Assembly: GCA_017745235.1 (NCBI GenBank)
Contig: JAGHZU010000008.1
Location: forward strand, 31,483 to 95,482
DNA from: Caulobacter sp.
GTDB lineage: Bacteria > Pseudomonadota > Alphaproteobacteria > Caulobacterales > Caulobacteraceae
Length of the DNA: 64,000 nt
Direction: 5' to 3'
In this document: piece by piece, positions 28,148 through 36,511 of the stretch
How the letters are laid out: every line of letters starts with the position of its first letter
How positions within the stretch are numbered: the first letter of the stretch is position 1
Program-made: the position numbers and the translations under genes
The notes under the pieces: model-generated
Databases searched by the model: none
What the model was told of the DNA's origin: nothing
Seen by the model: only the letters and a program-made list of their open reading frames with translations

Positions 28148-28166
28148 TAGAATGAAAACCATTATC
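28148..28166 (-). promoter_or_regulatory. Putative Fur box upstream of the siderophore receptor
   Basis: Read on the minus strand the 19 bases are GATAATGGTTTTCATTCTA, agreeing at about 14 of 19 positions with the classic Fur box. It sits 13 bases before the receptor start, where repression by iron-loaded Fur would be expected. Confidence 0.65.
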
Positions 28167-28285
28167 AGGTGGCTCTTTGGAATTTCGCGGGAGTGGGGTC
28201 AAGGAAAAATGCGAACGATTCGCGTTAGCATTCCGTGAAGCTTGCGTGGAACGGCGAACCTCTGGAGGCGCCTCGCCTCGGGGCG

Positions 28286-29188
28286 CTACTGGGTCGGCCG
28301 CTCGAGGCTGAACATGGCGGCCAGATGGTCGATGAACGCCCGCACGGCCGGCGGCAGTCCGCGCCGCGTGGTGAAGACGATATGGACGATGCCGTCCTCC
28401 GATCGCCACTCCGGAAACACCTGCACCAGGCGACCGGCGATCAGGTCGGCCTTGCAGACATGATCGGGCAGGAAGGCCACGCCGATATTGGCCGCCGCCG
28501 CGTCGCGCAGGGCCAGGAAGTCGCCGCAGGTCATGCGGGGCTCGTGGCGGATCGCGCAGGTCGCGCCGTCCGGTCCCAGGAGGTCCCAGGTCAGCTCGCC
28601 CGACTGTTCGGTGGGGCTCAGGGTGGGCAGGCCGCCCAGCTGGTCGATCATCAGGCCCTTGCAGCGGGCGGCCAGCTGCGGCCCGGTCACCAGGATGCGA
28701 CGCGAGCGGCCCAGGGTGCGCATGGTCAGGGCCGCGTCGGTTGTCAGCACGGTGCGAACCCGCAGGGCGACGTCGATCCGCTCCTCGATCACGTCAACCG
28801 CGCGGTCGACCGCGATCACCTGCAGCCGCACCTTGGGAAAGCGCGCCAGGAACCGCGGCAAGCTCGCCGAGAGGGTCTCGACCAGGCCGGTGGGACAGCT
28901 GAAGCGGATCAGGCCCTGTGGTTCGCTCTTGGCCTCGGCGGCGACGGCGTTCGCCTGCTCGACGTCCAGGGCCACGATCCTGCACCGCTCATAGAAAGCC
29001 TGGCCGACCTCGGTGACCCGGAAGCGCCGCGTTGTGCGCTCGATCAGCCGCACGCCCAGGCGCGCCTCCAGTTGGGCGATCCGCCGGCTCAGCGTCGACT
29101 TCGGCTGGCGCAGGGCGCGGCTGGCCGGCGCGAAGCCGCCATGGGCCACCACTTCGGCATAGAGCAGGTAGTCGTTGAGGTCGGGCAT
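28286..29188 (-). CDS. LysR-family transcriptional regulator
   Basis: A 300-residue LysR-type regulator. The N-terminal winged helix (residues 3-62) reads [20 protein letters not shown] ... [24 protein letters not shown], and the C-terminal effector domain follows from about residue 88. It is closely related in layout to regulators that control quinone or aldehyde-reducing enzymes. It is divergent from the SDR gene and most likely controls it, as LysR regulators usually control an adjacent divergent gene. A dyad sits in the 119-base gap. Confidence 0.92.
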   Translation of the reverse strand: MPDLNDYLLYAEVVAHGGFAPASRALRQPKSTLSRRIAQLEARLGVRLIERTTRRFRVTEVGQAFYERCRIVALDVEQANAVAAEAKSEPQGLIRFSCPTGLVETLSASLPRFLARFPKVRLQVIAVDRAVDVIEERIDVALRVRTVLTTDAALTMRTLGRSRRILVTGPQLAARCKGLMIDQLGGLPTLSPTEQSGELTWDLLGPDGATCAIRHEPRMTCGDFLALRDAAAANIGVAFLPDHVCKADLIAGRLVQVFPEWRSEDGIVHIVFTTRRGLPPAVRAFIDHLAAMFSLERPTQ

Positions 29189-29194
29189 GTCATC

Positions 29195-29210
29195 GTCCCA
29201 TTATCGGGAC
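29195..29210. promoter_or_regulatory. Candidate LysR operator in the divergent intergenic region
   Basis: GTCCC-attatc-GGGAC, a perfect 5-bp inverted repeat, lies a few bases from the LysR start and about 100 bases before the SDR start. LysR regulators bind dyads of this type near their own promoter. Confidence 0.45.
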
Positions 29211-29307
29211 ACTGAGTGCCACATTGGCCGGCTACCGGCCAGATCGTTCCAGACGCATCTCCTTGTCCACGGCGAACGGTTCGCCGCACAAGCCAAGGAG
29301 ATTTCAG

Positions 29308-30063
29308 ATGAGCGGCAAATTCGAAAACAAGGTGGTGGTGGTGACTGGCGGCACCAGCGGCATCGGCCTGGCCACCGCTCGCCAGTTCGCCGCCGAGGGC
29401 GCTACGGTGTTCATCACCGGCCGCCGCCAGGCCGAACTGGACGCTGCGGTCCAGTCGATCGGCGGCAAGACGGTGGGCGTGCAGGCCGACATGTCCAAGC
29501 TGGCAGACATCGACCGGCTGTACGACGCGGTCCAGCAACGTCACGCCCAGATCGACGCCCTGTTCGCCAACGCCGGCGGCGGCGACATGCTGCCGCTGGG
29601 CGCGATCACCGAAGAGCACTACGACGACATCTTCGGCCGCAACGTGAAGGGTGTGATCTTCACGGTGCAGAAGGCGCTGCCGCTGCTGCGCGACGGGGCC
29701 AGCGTGATCCTGTCGGGCTCGACCACGGCCAGCACCGGCACGGCCGCCTTCAGCGTCTACAGCGCTTCCAAGGCTGCCGTGCGCAACCTGGCCCGCAGCT
29801 GGACCCTTGACCTCAAGGATCGCGGCATCCGCGTCAACGTGGTCAGCCCCGGCCCGATCAAGACGCCCGGCCTGGTCGAGCTGGCCGGCTCGGATCCCGC
29901 CCAGCAGCAAGGCCTGCTCGACTACATGGCCAGCCAGACCGCGATCGGTCGCGTCGGCGCGCCCGAGGAGATCGCCAAGGCCGTGCTGTTCCTGGCTTCC
30001 GACGACTCCGCCTTCATGGCGGGCGCCGACTTCGCCATCGATGGCGGCGTGGCCCAGGTCTAG
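29308..30063 (+). CDS. Short-chain dehydrogenase/reductase
   Basis: A 251-residue classical SDR. Visible motifs: cofactor TGGTSGIG (residues 14-21), NAGG at about 90, catalytic Ser in ILSGSTTAS, YxxxK as YSASKAAV, and the PG motif [10 protein letters not shown]. The Arg-rich GRRQAE segment after the second strand suggests NADP preference. The C terminus [10 protein letters not shown] is typical of oligomer-forming SDRs. Reduces an unknown carbonyl compound. Divergent from and presumably regulated by the LysR gene. Confidence 0.93.
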   Translation: MSGKFENKVVVVTGGTSGIGLATARQFAAEGATVFITGRRQAELDAAVQSIGGKTVGVQADMSKLADIDRLYDAVQQRHAQIDALFANAGGGDMLPLGAITEEHYDDIFGRNVKGVIFTVQKALPLLRDGASVILSGSTTASTGTAAFSVYSASKAAVRNLARSWTLDLKDRGIRVNVVSPGPIKTPGLVELAGSDPAQQQGLLDYMASQTAIGRVGAPEEIAKAVLFLASDDSAFMAGADFAIDGGVAQV

Positions 30064-30074
30064 CCGGTAGGGGC

Positions 30075-30109
30075 CTTCCGCTCATTCGAGCCCCTCGGAT
30101 GAGCGGAAG
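30075..30109 (+). terminator. Hairpin downstream of the SDR gene
   Basis: cttccgctcat / atgagcggaag is a perfect 11-bp stem around a 13-base loop, 12 bases after the stop codon. A strong structural terminator candidate, although without a long T-tract. Confidence 0.7.
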
Positions 30110-30173
30110 CTGGCCTCGCCCTCATGAACAGGCTGGTCTCGTCAACGGGGAGTTCGTCTCGAGAGCGCGGGTC

Positions 30174-30539
30174 TCAGGCGCCCTTCAGCCAGACCCTGAC
30201 CCACCAGTCGTCGCCATCGTTCTCGATGGAGGACGTCGTCCACGCCAGGACGTCCGGATGGGTCATCCAGAACCCGAGGGGCGGCGGGGCGCCGGCCTTT
30301 TCGAAGTGCAGATCAGGTTCCCGGTCGGCGGGAACATCGACGTTCGGCATGGCCCACGCCTCCTGCGGAGGCATGGTCGCGTCGTCGTGGAAGCGGACCG
30401 CGGCCCGTACCCGTCCCGCTTCAGGCGACTGTGTCGCCACCTCCCGCGTGGCGGGGTGACGGCGGAGGAACGCGACGCCCAACGCATCGGTCAGGACGAT
30501 GGGCTTGAACGCGGAGGGCGGATTGCGCGGGGAGGTCAT
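30174..30539 (-). CDS. Hypothetical soluble protein
   Basis: A 121-residue protein I do not recognise. It is soluble, with charged and Pro-rich stretches: VRAAVRFHDDATMPPQEAWAMP and PPLGFWMTHPDVLAWTTSSIENDGDDWWVRVWLKGA. The tryptophan-rich C terminus ending VRVWLKG suggests a small beta domain. Its start, MTSPRNPPSAFKPIVLTDALGVAFL, follows a plausible ribosome site. No family call is made. Codon use is like that of neighbours. Neighbours are unrelated. Confidence 0.55.
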   Translation of the reverse strand: MTSPRNPPSAFKPIVLTDALGVAFLRRHPATREVATQSPEAGRVRAAVRFHDDATMPPQEAWAMPNVDVPADREPDLHFEKAGAPPPLGFWMTHPDVLAWTTSSIENDGDDWWVRVWLKGA

Positions 30540-30594
30540 GGCGGCAAGCTAGGCGCGACGGCCAGCCGCGCCAAGAACCCTCGACCTGCCGCCC

Positions 30595-30942
30595 TCAGAA
30601 CCGGAACGCGACCTTGCCGCCCACAAACTTGCCCTCCGGGTCGAAGCCCCGGGCGCGGGCCGCGCCGCTGGTGTCGGCGCTGGGCTGGATGCCGCACAGC
30701 AGGCCCGCCGAGCCGGTGACGCCGTCGGCGCCATGCTCCACCGAGGTCCGTGCGACCCCGGCCGGCAGGGGCGTTGGCGCGCGATCGTAGAGCACGGGCA
30801 TCGCCGGCCGGCTGAGCACCAGACCCGGTCGCGCCAGCGAGAGGGCGGGCGGGGAGGGAAGCCTGGTGTTCTGGGCCTGGGCGAGGCCCGGTCCCGAGAC
30901 GGCGGCGGCCAGGATGGCGAGGGCGATGCGGGCATGGGCCAA
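30595..30942 (-). CDS. Small exported protein of unknown function, probable TTG start
   Basis: A 115-residue frame reading as a signal peptide (LAHARIALAILAAAVSGPGLAQAQ) followed by a Pro/Leu-rich mature part ending DPEGKFVGGKVAFRF. No ATG is in frame; a TTG at 30940-30942 has a GGAGG site about 9 bases upstream, which decides the start. An ATG nearby is in another frame and gives a protein without signal features. Function unknown; possibly a periplasmic protein. Confidence 0.5.
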   Translation of the reverse strand: MAHARIALAILAAAVSGPGLAQAQNTRLPSPPALSLARPGLVLSRPAMPVLYDRAPTPLPAGVARTSVEHGADGVTGSAGLLCGIQPSADTSGAARARGFDPEGKFVGGKVAFRF

Positions 30943-31047
30943 GGGCGGATCCTCCAGCCCCTCAGATGGGGACGAGCGCCTGTCGGGGAAAGTCGCAATC
31001 CGCACCGACTCGGGGCTTAGTTCGCGACGAACATCGGGGGATGCAAC

Positions 31048-31686
31048 ATGTCGAAACCCGCCCTGCTGGCGCTGAGCCTGGCGCTTTGCGCCGTCGCCTG
31101 TTCCAAACCGCAGTCCCAGGGCGTTCCCCTGACGGGCCAGGTGAAGGCGGTGGTCGACCGCAGCAAGTCCACGACCGCGACCTACGCCATGTACAGCTGG
31201 AACGACATCATCCGCGACGGAGCCCCGGCGCAGGAATGGGGCGCGGAATTCCACTCGGGCGATTTCCACCGGGTGGAGACCCAGCACGACCGCCTGGTGG
31301 CCGACTGCGTGGCCAACACGGGCGTGGCGCGCAATGTCGACACCGGCCAGGTGTATCGGGGCCCCCAGATCGCCCGCGCGGCCTGCGGGATCAACACCAA
31401 CAAGCCGTTCCTGGAAGCGCAGTCGCTGGGCGCGGTCCAGACGCCGTTCGGTCCGGCCGACCGGGTTCGGCTGGTCGATCCTGACAACGTGCGCACCTAC
31501 GACATCTCGCCCCAGGGCGTCATCCTGGCTTCGACCTTCGAGGGAAAGGGCTCCGCCAAGGCCAGAGCCTGGAGCCTGAAGGCCCGGGCAGTGGCGGTGC
31601 TTGACGCGCTGCCCGACCCCGAGATGTTCGACGAGGCCTCGCTTGAGAAGAGCTACGTGCCCGACCGCTTCAAGGTCGCGCCCTAG
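31048..31686 (+). CDS. Putative lipoprotein of unknown function
   Basis: A 212-residue protein with a lipoprotein signal: MSKPALLALSLALCAVACSKP, lipobox around AVAC with the lipidated cysteine at residue 18. The mature part has a RVETQHDRLVADCVANTGVARNV stretch and two further cysteines (about 91 and 111) that may form a disulfide. No catalytic motif is apparent. It runs convergently into the acyl-CoA dehydrogenase gene, sharing the palindromic CTAG at the two stops. Confidence 0.7.
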   Translation: MSKPALLALSLALCAVACSKPQSQGVPLTGQVKAVVDRSKSTTATYAMYSWNDIIRDGAPAQEWGAEFHSGDFHRVETQHDRLVADCVANTGVARNVDTGQVYRGPQIARAACGINTNKPFLEAQSLGAVQTPFGPADRVRLVDPDNVRTYDISPQGVILASTFEGKGSAKARAWSLKARAVAVLDALPDPEMFDEASLEKSYVPDRFKVAP

Positions 31687-33380
31687 TTTCCTTCCTCCAG
31701 CAAACGGCGGGCGATGACCTGGGCCTGGATTTCGCCGGCGCCCTCGAAGATGTTGAGGATGCGGGCGTCGGCCAGCAGGCGGCTGGCGACGTATTCCATC
31801 GCAAAGCCGTTGCCGCCGTGGATCTGCAGGGCGTTGTCGGCCGCGGCCCAGGCCACGCGGGCGGCGACCAGCTTGGCCATGCCGGCTTCCAGGTCGCAGC
31901 GCTTGCCTTCGTCCTTCTGGCGGGCGGCGAAATAGGTCAGCTGGCGCACGCCCATGATCTCGGCGGCCATCATGGCCAGCTTGTTGTGGACCCGCGGGAA
32001 GTCGAAGATCGCCTGGCCGAACTGCTTGCGGTCGAGGGCGTAGTTGAGCCCCGTCTCCAGCGCCGCCTGGGCCACGCCCACGGCGCGGGCGGCGGTCTGG
32101 ATGCGGGCGCTCTCGAAGGTGGCCATCAGCTGCTTGAAGCCCTGGCCGGGCACGCCGCCCAGCAGGTTTCCGGCGGGCACGGCGAAGCCGTCGAAGCCGA
32201 GCTCGTACTCCTTCATGCCGCGATAGCCGATCACGCCGATCTCGCCGCCGCTCATGCCGTCGGCGGGGAAGTCGTCGCCCTCCGTTCCCCGCGGCTTTGG
32301 GGCCAGCAGCATCGAGAGACCGCGATAGTCCGTGGTGTCCGGATCGGTGCGGACCAGCAGGGTCATGACGTCGGCGCGGGCGGCGTGGGTGATCCAGGTC
32401 TTGTTCCCGGTGACCACGTACTGGTCGCCCTGCAGCTCGGCGCGGGTGCGCAGCGAGCCCAGGTCCGAGCCGGTGTTGGGCTCGGTGAAGACGGCGGTCG
32501 GCAGGATCGAGGCGTCCGAGATCTTCGGCAGCCAGTACTGCTTCTGCTCCTCCGTGCCACCGGTCAGGATCAGCTCGCCGGCGATCTCCGAGCGGGTGGC
32601 CAGCGAGCCGACGCCGATCCAGGCGCGCGACAGCTCTTCCGACACCACGCACATGGCGGTCTTGCCCAGGCCCGAACCGCCGTATTCCTCGGGGATGGTC
32701 AGGCCGAAGACGCCCAGGGCCCCCAGCTCCTCGACCAGCTCGATCGGGATCAGCTGGTCCCTCAGGTGCCACTCGTGGGCGAAGGGGGTGACCTTTTCCT
32801 CGGCGAAGGCATGGAACTGGTCGCGGATCATCTCGAAGGTTTCGTCGAGGCCGGTGTTCTCCAGCGTGGGCTTGCCGCGCGCCTGGGCCAGACTCTGGGC
32901 CACCCGCGTCTTCACGGCCTGGGTCCCCCCTTCGACCATCAGCTTCATGATCCCGTTGGAGAACAGGCGGTTCATGACGGCGCGGTCAGTGACCAGATGG
33001 GCGGGGCGGACGATCTCGCCCTGGTTCATCGGGATGCCGCCGATCAGCTGGGCGGCGTACTCGCTGAACAGAAGCTGGGCCAGCAGGGCCTCGATCTCGC
33101 CGAACCGGCCCTCGGCTTCCAGCCGCTCGGCCCAGCCGGCGACCTGGTTCATCAGTTCGGCATAGGCCGCGTACCAGCCGTAGCCATGGATCGCGTGCTG
33201 CTGGGCGTCGGCCAGCTTGCGGTCGATCTTGCCGGAGGGGCCGGTGATGGCGGCCTTCACCTCGGCCTTGGCGTCGGCGACGAACGCCTGGGCCGCGCCG
33301 GCCGCCTCGCGCAGCAGGCCCGTCAGCCCGGGCAGGACCAGGGCTTGGCGGCCCTGCGTGGTGTCGACCGTTTCGGCCAT
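31683..33380 (-). CDS. mcd: Acyl-CoA dehydrogenase, probably (2S)-methylsuccinyl-CoA dehydrogenase
   Basis: A 565-residue flavoenzyme, longer than ordinary acyl-CoA dehydrogenases (about 380). The extra 150 or so N-terminal residues form a helical domain (ADAQQHAIHGYGWYAAYAELMNQVAGW), as in the Mcd enzyme of the ethylmalonyl-CoA pathway. The core has LGVFGLTIPEEYGGSGLG, FTEPNTGSDLGSLRT (FAD/substrate loop), RKQFGQAIFDFP and a C-terminal QIHGGNGFAMEY. Mcd makes mesaconyl-CoA from methylsuccinyl-CoA and passes electrons to ETF; etfAB and ccr are in the same window. The annotated start is the ATG at MAETVDTTQ; the longer upstream frame is not supported. Confidence 0.78.
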   Translation of the reverse strand: MAETVDTTQGRQALVLPGLTGLLREAAGAAQAFVADAKAEVKAAITGPSGKIDRKLADAQQHAIHGYGWYAAYAELMNQVAGWAERLEAEGRFGEIEALLAQLLFSEYAAQLIGGIPMNQGEIVRPAHLVTDRAVMNRLFSNGIMKLMVEGGTQAVKTRVAQSLAQARGKPTLENTGLDETFEMIRDQFHAFAEEKVTPFAHEWHLRDQLIPIELVEELGALGVFGLTIPEEYGGSGLGKTAMCVVSEELSRAWIGVGSLATRSEIAGELILTGGTEEQKQYWLPKISDASILPTAVFTEPNTGSDLGSLRTRAELQGDQYVVTGNKTWITHAARADVMTLLVRTDPDTTDYRGLSMLLAPKPRGTEGDDFPADGMSGGEIGVIGYRGMKEYELGFDGFAVPAGNLLGGVPGQGFKQLMATFESARIQTAARAVGVAQAALETGLNYALDRKQFGQAIFDFPRVHNKLAMMAAEIMGVRQLTYFAARQKDEGKRCDLEAGMAKLVAARVAWAAADNALQIHGGNGFAMEYVASRLLADARILNIFEGAGEIQAQVIARRLLEEGN

Positions 33381-33539
33381 GGCTTGCTCCCCTGCGCCAA
33401 ACGCTTGTTTTCCGCCACTGTGCGGCCTGTTGCAGCCGCGAGCAATGCCGCAGTGCAACATAATTTGGGAAATCACCGACGGCTTGACGCCCGGCTCGCC
33501 CGGGCGTTGCTGGCGCGCACGCCAACCAGAGCCTCCGCC

Positions 33540-34025
33540 ATGACCGACCCAGCTCCCGATCCCGCCGTACACGACACCTTCGTGCTGGAGCACCGCTACG
33601 CCGCCCCGCCGGCTCGGGTGTTCGCCGCCTTCGCCGATCCGGCGCTCAAGCGAGGTTGGTGCGCCGAGGGCGGGGCGCACGACGTGGAGGCCTATGCCCT
33701 GGACTTCCAGGTTGGCGGACTGGAGACCGCCCGCTACCGCTTCAAGGGCGGCGGCCCCTTCGCCGGGGTGGGGCTGGCGGCGGACGGGGTCCACCTGGAC
33801 ATCGTTCCGGAGGCGCGCATCGTCATGGCCTCGACGATGGCCCTGGGCGGCCATCGCATCTCGGCCTCGCTGCTGACGATCGAACTGGCGGCTGACGGCG
33901 AGGGCGGGACGCGGCTGGTCCTCACCCACCAGGGCGCGTTCTTCGAGGGCGCGGACGGACCGGAGATGCGGCGCGACGGCTGGCGGCATCTGCTGCGCCG
34001 GCTGGATGAGGCGGTCGCGGCCTAG
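33540..34025 (+). CDS. SRPBCC (AHSA1/START-like) family protein
   Basis: A 161-residue ligand-binding-fold protein. It starts VHDTFVLEHRYAAPPARVFAAFADPALKRGWCAEGG, the hallmark N-terminal strand and helix of activator-of-Hsp90-like SRPBCC proteins, and ends FFEGADGPEMRRDGWRHLLRRLDEAV, the usual last helix. These bind hydrophobic ligands or act with ArsR-type regulators; no ArsR gene is adjacent here. It is divergent from mcd across 159 bases, which could include a shared promoter region. Ligand unknown. Confidence 0.85.
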   Translation: MTDPAPDPAVHDTFVLEHRYAAPPARVFAAFADPALKRGWCAEGGAHDVEAYALDFQVGGLETARYRFKGGGPFAGVGLAADGVHLDIVPEARIVMASTMALGGHRISASLLTIELAADGEGGTRLVLTHQGAFFEGADGPEMRRDGWRHLLRRLDEAVAA

Positions 34026-34031
34026 GCGGGC

Positions 34032-34865
34032 CTAGCGCTTCTCCGGGTAGAGGAACGTCGCCACGAACCGCAGGCCCCACTCCGGACCGATCCCGTCGTT
34101 GGCGGCGTAGACCCGGGCCCCGCCGCCCAGCGACACGCGCTGGCCGCCGAACTTGTAGAGGTGGCTGACGGTCAGGTTCACCGGAACGGTCCAGCCCTTG
34201 GTCTTCCAGTTGTAGCTGCTCTCGCTGTTCACGCCCCAGGTGGTGGCGTGCTTGTTGGTGTAGCTGAAGAACGGCTGGATGAAGGTGTTGCTGACGTCGG
34301 GACGGTTCTTGCCGCTGTCCCCCGCATCGGCGAACGACCAGACATGGTTGGCCAGCAACCCATAGGTGTAGCCGCCGTCCTGCTTGAGCACGAGGGCCGT
34401 GGGGCCCGCGCCCCACTTCTTGGAGCCCAGGTCGGATTCGCCGGTGGGCCAGAGGATCGCCGGGCCGACGGCCCAGGTGATCCCGTTCTTGGTGGCCTTG
34501 GGCGAGAAGAAGAAGCTCTGGGTCGTGTCGCTCAGCCCGAACGCGGTGTCGTCGCCCGGAGTGGTGTGCTCCTGCTTCACGACCGGCACGATGGTGCGGA
34601 TGATGACATTCCAGTCGTCGTTCAACGACACGGGGATCACCGGCTGGACATTGAGCGTGTAGCGCCCGCCCTTCTCCGTACCGTAGCAGCAGTCGTAGTT
34701 CATCTGCAGCGGCACGCTGATGAGGCTGGCCACCGGGTTGGACAGCTGCTTGGCCAGCTCCTGGTCGCTGTCCTGGGCGCGGGCCAGGCTCGCTGGAACG
34801 CAGGCCGCGGCGGCCAGGCACAAGATGGTCGCCGCGGCCTTCACCAGGCCACCGATGCGGACCAC
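34032..34865 (-). CDS. Outer-membrane beta-barrel/transporter-like protein
   Basis: A 277-residue exported protein with signal peptide (residues 1 to about 31, ending LARAQ) and an alternating hydrophobic pattern over most of its length: GRYTLNVQPVIPVSLNDDWNVIIRTIVPV, FFFSPKATKNGITWAVGPAILWP, WGLRFVATFLYPEKR. This fits small outer-membrane barrels annotated as transporter or neuromedin-U-like proteins (related to the phenol MetA family). It begins with GTG and overlaps a 40-residue small frame read just upstream, suggesting coupled translation. Confidence 0.75.
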   Translation of the reverse strand: MVRIGGLVKAAATILCLAAAACVPASLARAQDSDQELAKQLSNPVASLISVPLQMNYDCCYGTEKGGRYTLNVQPVIPVSLNDDWNVIIRTIVPVVKQEHTTPGDDTAFGLSDTTQSFFFSPKATKNGITWAVGPAILWPTGESDLGSKKWGAGPTALVLKQDGGYTYGLLANHVWSFADAGDSGKNRPDVSNTFIQPFFSYTNKHATTWGVNSESSYNWKTKGWTVPVNLTVSHLYKFGGQRVSLGGGARVYAANDGIGPEWGLRFVATFLYPEKR

Positions 34866-34963
34866 GCTGCGTGAGCCGCCGAACCGAACATTACCGAAAG
34901 AACCGCCGCGCCGATCATCACCCCGATCAGGGCCGCGTTACGCCAGAAGCTTGCATCCATCAT
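34841..34963 (-). CDS. Small hydrophobic leader-type protein overlapping the barrel gene
   Basis: A 40-residue frame: MMDASFWRNAALIGVMIGAA, then VLSVMFGSAAHAAWSASVAW and stop. It has one clear membrane or signal-like helix (residues 10-32). A strong GGAGGG ribosome site is 7-12 bases before the ATG at 34963 and its stop lies 25 bases inside the downstream GTG-started gene. It may be a small membrane protein or a translated leader that couples ribosomes into the barrel gene. Too short to support more. Confidence 0.5.
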   Translation of the reverse strand: MMDASFWRNAALIGVMIGAAVLSVMFGSAAHAAWSASVAW

Positions 34964-35083
34964 GGATCCAGTCCCTCCCAGTCCGGGACGGAGCTTGGTG
35001 CGGGCGATGGCCAGGCCCAATCGGGAAAAACCCCTAGACGGCCTTGGGAGACTCCCAGGGAGGGGGCGCGCTGGGCCTTCGCC

Positions 35084-35770
35084 TCATGTCGCGTCGTGGA
35101 AGATGACGCCCAGCACGCGCCGCCGGCCCGACCGCACGGTGCTGACCCCATGGCGCAGCACTCGACGGTGGACGCCGCGCGAGCCTTCGGCGGGGCGGTC
35201 GCGGACGGCGAAGATCACCCCCTCGCCCTGGCGCAGGGGCACGACCTGGGGGCGGGACTGCTGGCGCGGGCGCTGCTCGACCAGCACGAACTCGCCGCCT
35301 TCGAAGTCGCGGCCCGGCTCGTCCAGCAGGAAGGCGGCCTGTAGCGGGAAGACATGCTCGCCGTAGAGGTCCTGGTGCAGGCAGTTGTAGTCGCCCGGAC
35401 CGTAGGTCAGCAGCAGCGGCGTGGGCCGAAGCTGGCCCGCGCCGTGGCAGCGGGCCAGCATGTCGTCCAGCTCCGTGGGGAAGCGCCGCACCTCGCCCAG
35501 CCGTTCGGCCCAGCGGTTTGCGACCTGGGCCAGCGGGCCGTACAGCCCCGCCCGCAGCCGCTGGACCGGCTCGGGCAGGGGGTAGGCGAAGTACTTGTAC
35601 TCGCCCTGGCCGAAGCCATGGCGGGCCATGACCACCCGACTGCGGAAGCCCTCGTCACGGGGATAGAGGCCGGCGATGTTCTCGCAGGTCTCGGGCTTGA
35701 GCAGCGGGCCTGTCAGGGCCCAGCCCTGGGCGTCCAGGTCGGCGACGATGCGGGTCCAGTCCAGGCTCAC
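35084..35770 (-). CDS. 2OG-Fe(II) oxygenase of the nucleic-acid-oxygenase type
   Basis: A 228-residue iron/2-oxoglutarate dioxygenase. The facial triad is visible: NCLHQDLYG gives His132 and Asp134, and VLRHGVSTVRSGRR gives His207 with an arginine (213 or 216) for 2-oxoglutarate. The layout matches the Oxygenase-NA family (PF09859, formerly DUF2086), predicted to act on nucleic acids. It begins with GTG that overlaps the ada stop (GTGA), so the two are translationally coupled. That context supports a role in alkylation repair, although AlkB itself has a different sequence. Substrate untested. Confidence 0.82.
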   Translation of the reverse strand: MSLDWTRIVADLDAQGWALTGPLLKPETCENIAGLYPRDEGFRSRVVMARHGFGQGEYKYFAYPLPEPVQRLRAGLYGPLAQVANRWAERLGEVRRFPTELDDMLARCHGAGQLRPTPLLLTYGPGDYNCLHQDLYGEHVFPLQAAFLLDEPGRDFEGGEFVLVEQRPRQQSRPQVVPLRQGEGVIFAVRDRPAEGSRGVHRRVLRHGVSTVRSGRRRVLGVIFHDAT

Positions 35771-36504
35771 GCGGCCTCCTTCGCGGCGCTTTCCCGGACC
35801 AGCAGGGCCTGCTTGCGCTCCACGCCCCAGCGATAGCCCGACAGTCCGCCGTCGGCCCGCACCACGCGGTGGCAGGGGGTGATGACGGCCAGCGGGTTGG
35901 CTCCGCAGGCCTGGGCCACCGCGCGAAAGGCGGTGGGACGGCCGATGGCGCGGGCGATGTCGGCGTAGGAGGCCGTGCGACCGGCCGGGATCTGGCGCAG
36001 GGCGGCCCAGACCGCCTGCTGCAAGGGCGTGCCCCGGGCGTCCAGCGGCAGGTCCGACGGCGCGCCGGCGTCGATTGTCCGGCCCACGGCGACCAAGTCG
36101 GCGGCCAGGCCCTCGGCGTCCTCCTCCAGGCGGGCCGAGCGGAAGCGGCGCTCAAGGTCGCGGACCAGGGTCTCCCGATCGTCGCCCAGGATCACCAGCC
36201 GCAGTCCCGCCTCGGCGCGGGCCACCAGGGCCAGGCCCAGGCTTGTGGGCGTGGTGGCCCACCGCAAGGTCTCGCGCGGCTGGTCGGGCTTGCAGCGCAG
36301 GCAGGGGCGGAAGCCAGCGGCGCGGGCGCTCGCCCGGGTGTCGTGGAACTCGACGTTCTTGCGCAGCGGCCGCCCGGCGCAGCTGGCCAGGCAGTAGACG
36401 CCGGTGGTGCGCACGGCGATGAAGAACGCGCCCTCGGCGGCGCGGTCACGGCGGCGCAAGGCTTCCCAGCGCGCGTCGTCGGTCAGGTATTGGGTGGCGG
36501 TCAT
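35767..36504 (-). CDS. ada: Ada-type methyltransferase without the AraC domain
   Basis: A 245-residue protein with the N-terminal zinc/phosphotriester-methyl acceptor domain (Cys38, Cys42, Cys68, Cys71 in GVYCLASCAGRP and FRPCLRCKP) joined to a C-terminal O6-methylguanine methyltransferase with the reactive Cys211 in TPCHRVV. E. coli Ada is 354 residues and carries an AraC-type helix-turn-helix domain between these two; here residues 75-90 go straight to the second module. It can be expected to repair methyl lesions by self-methylation but lacks the standard DNA-binding module. Followed by an overlapping oxygenase gene. Confidence 0.9.
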   Translation of the reverse strand: MTATQYLTDDARWEALRRRDRAAEGAFFIAVRTTGVYCLASCAGRPLRKNVEFHDTRASARAAGFRPCLRCKPDQPRETLRWATTPTSLGLALVARAEAGLRLVILGDDRETLVRDLERRFRSARLEEDAEGLAADLVAVGRTIDAGAPSDLPLDARGTPLQQAVWAALRQIPAGRTASYADIARAIGRPTAFRAVAQACGANPLAVITPCHRVVRADGGLSGYRWGVERKQALLVRESAAKEAA

Positions 36505-36511
36505 GGCCGGT

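Noticed and set aside
33381..33989. Long N-terminal extension of the acyl-CoA dehydrogenase frame
   Set aside because: It overlaps the divergent SRPBCC gene and has non-homologous composition; the Mcd-like protein starts at MAETVD.
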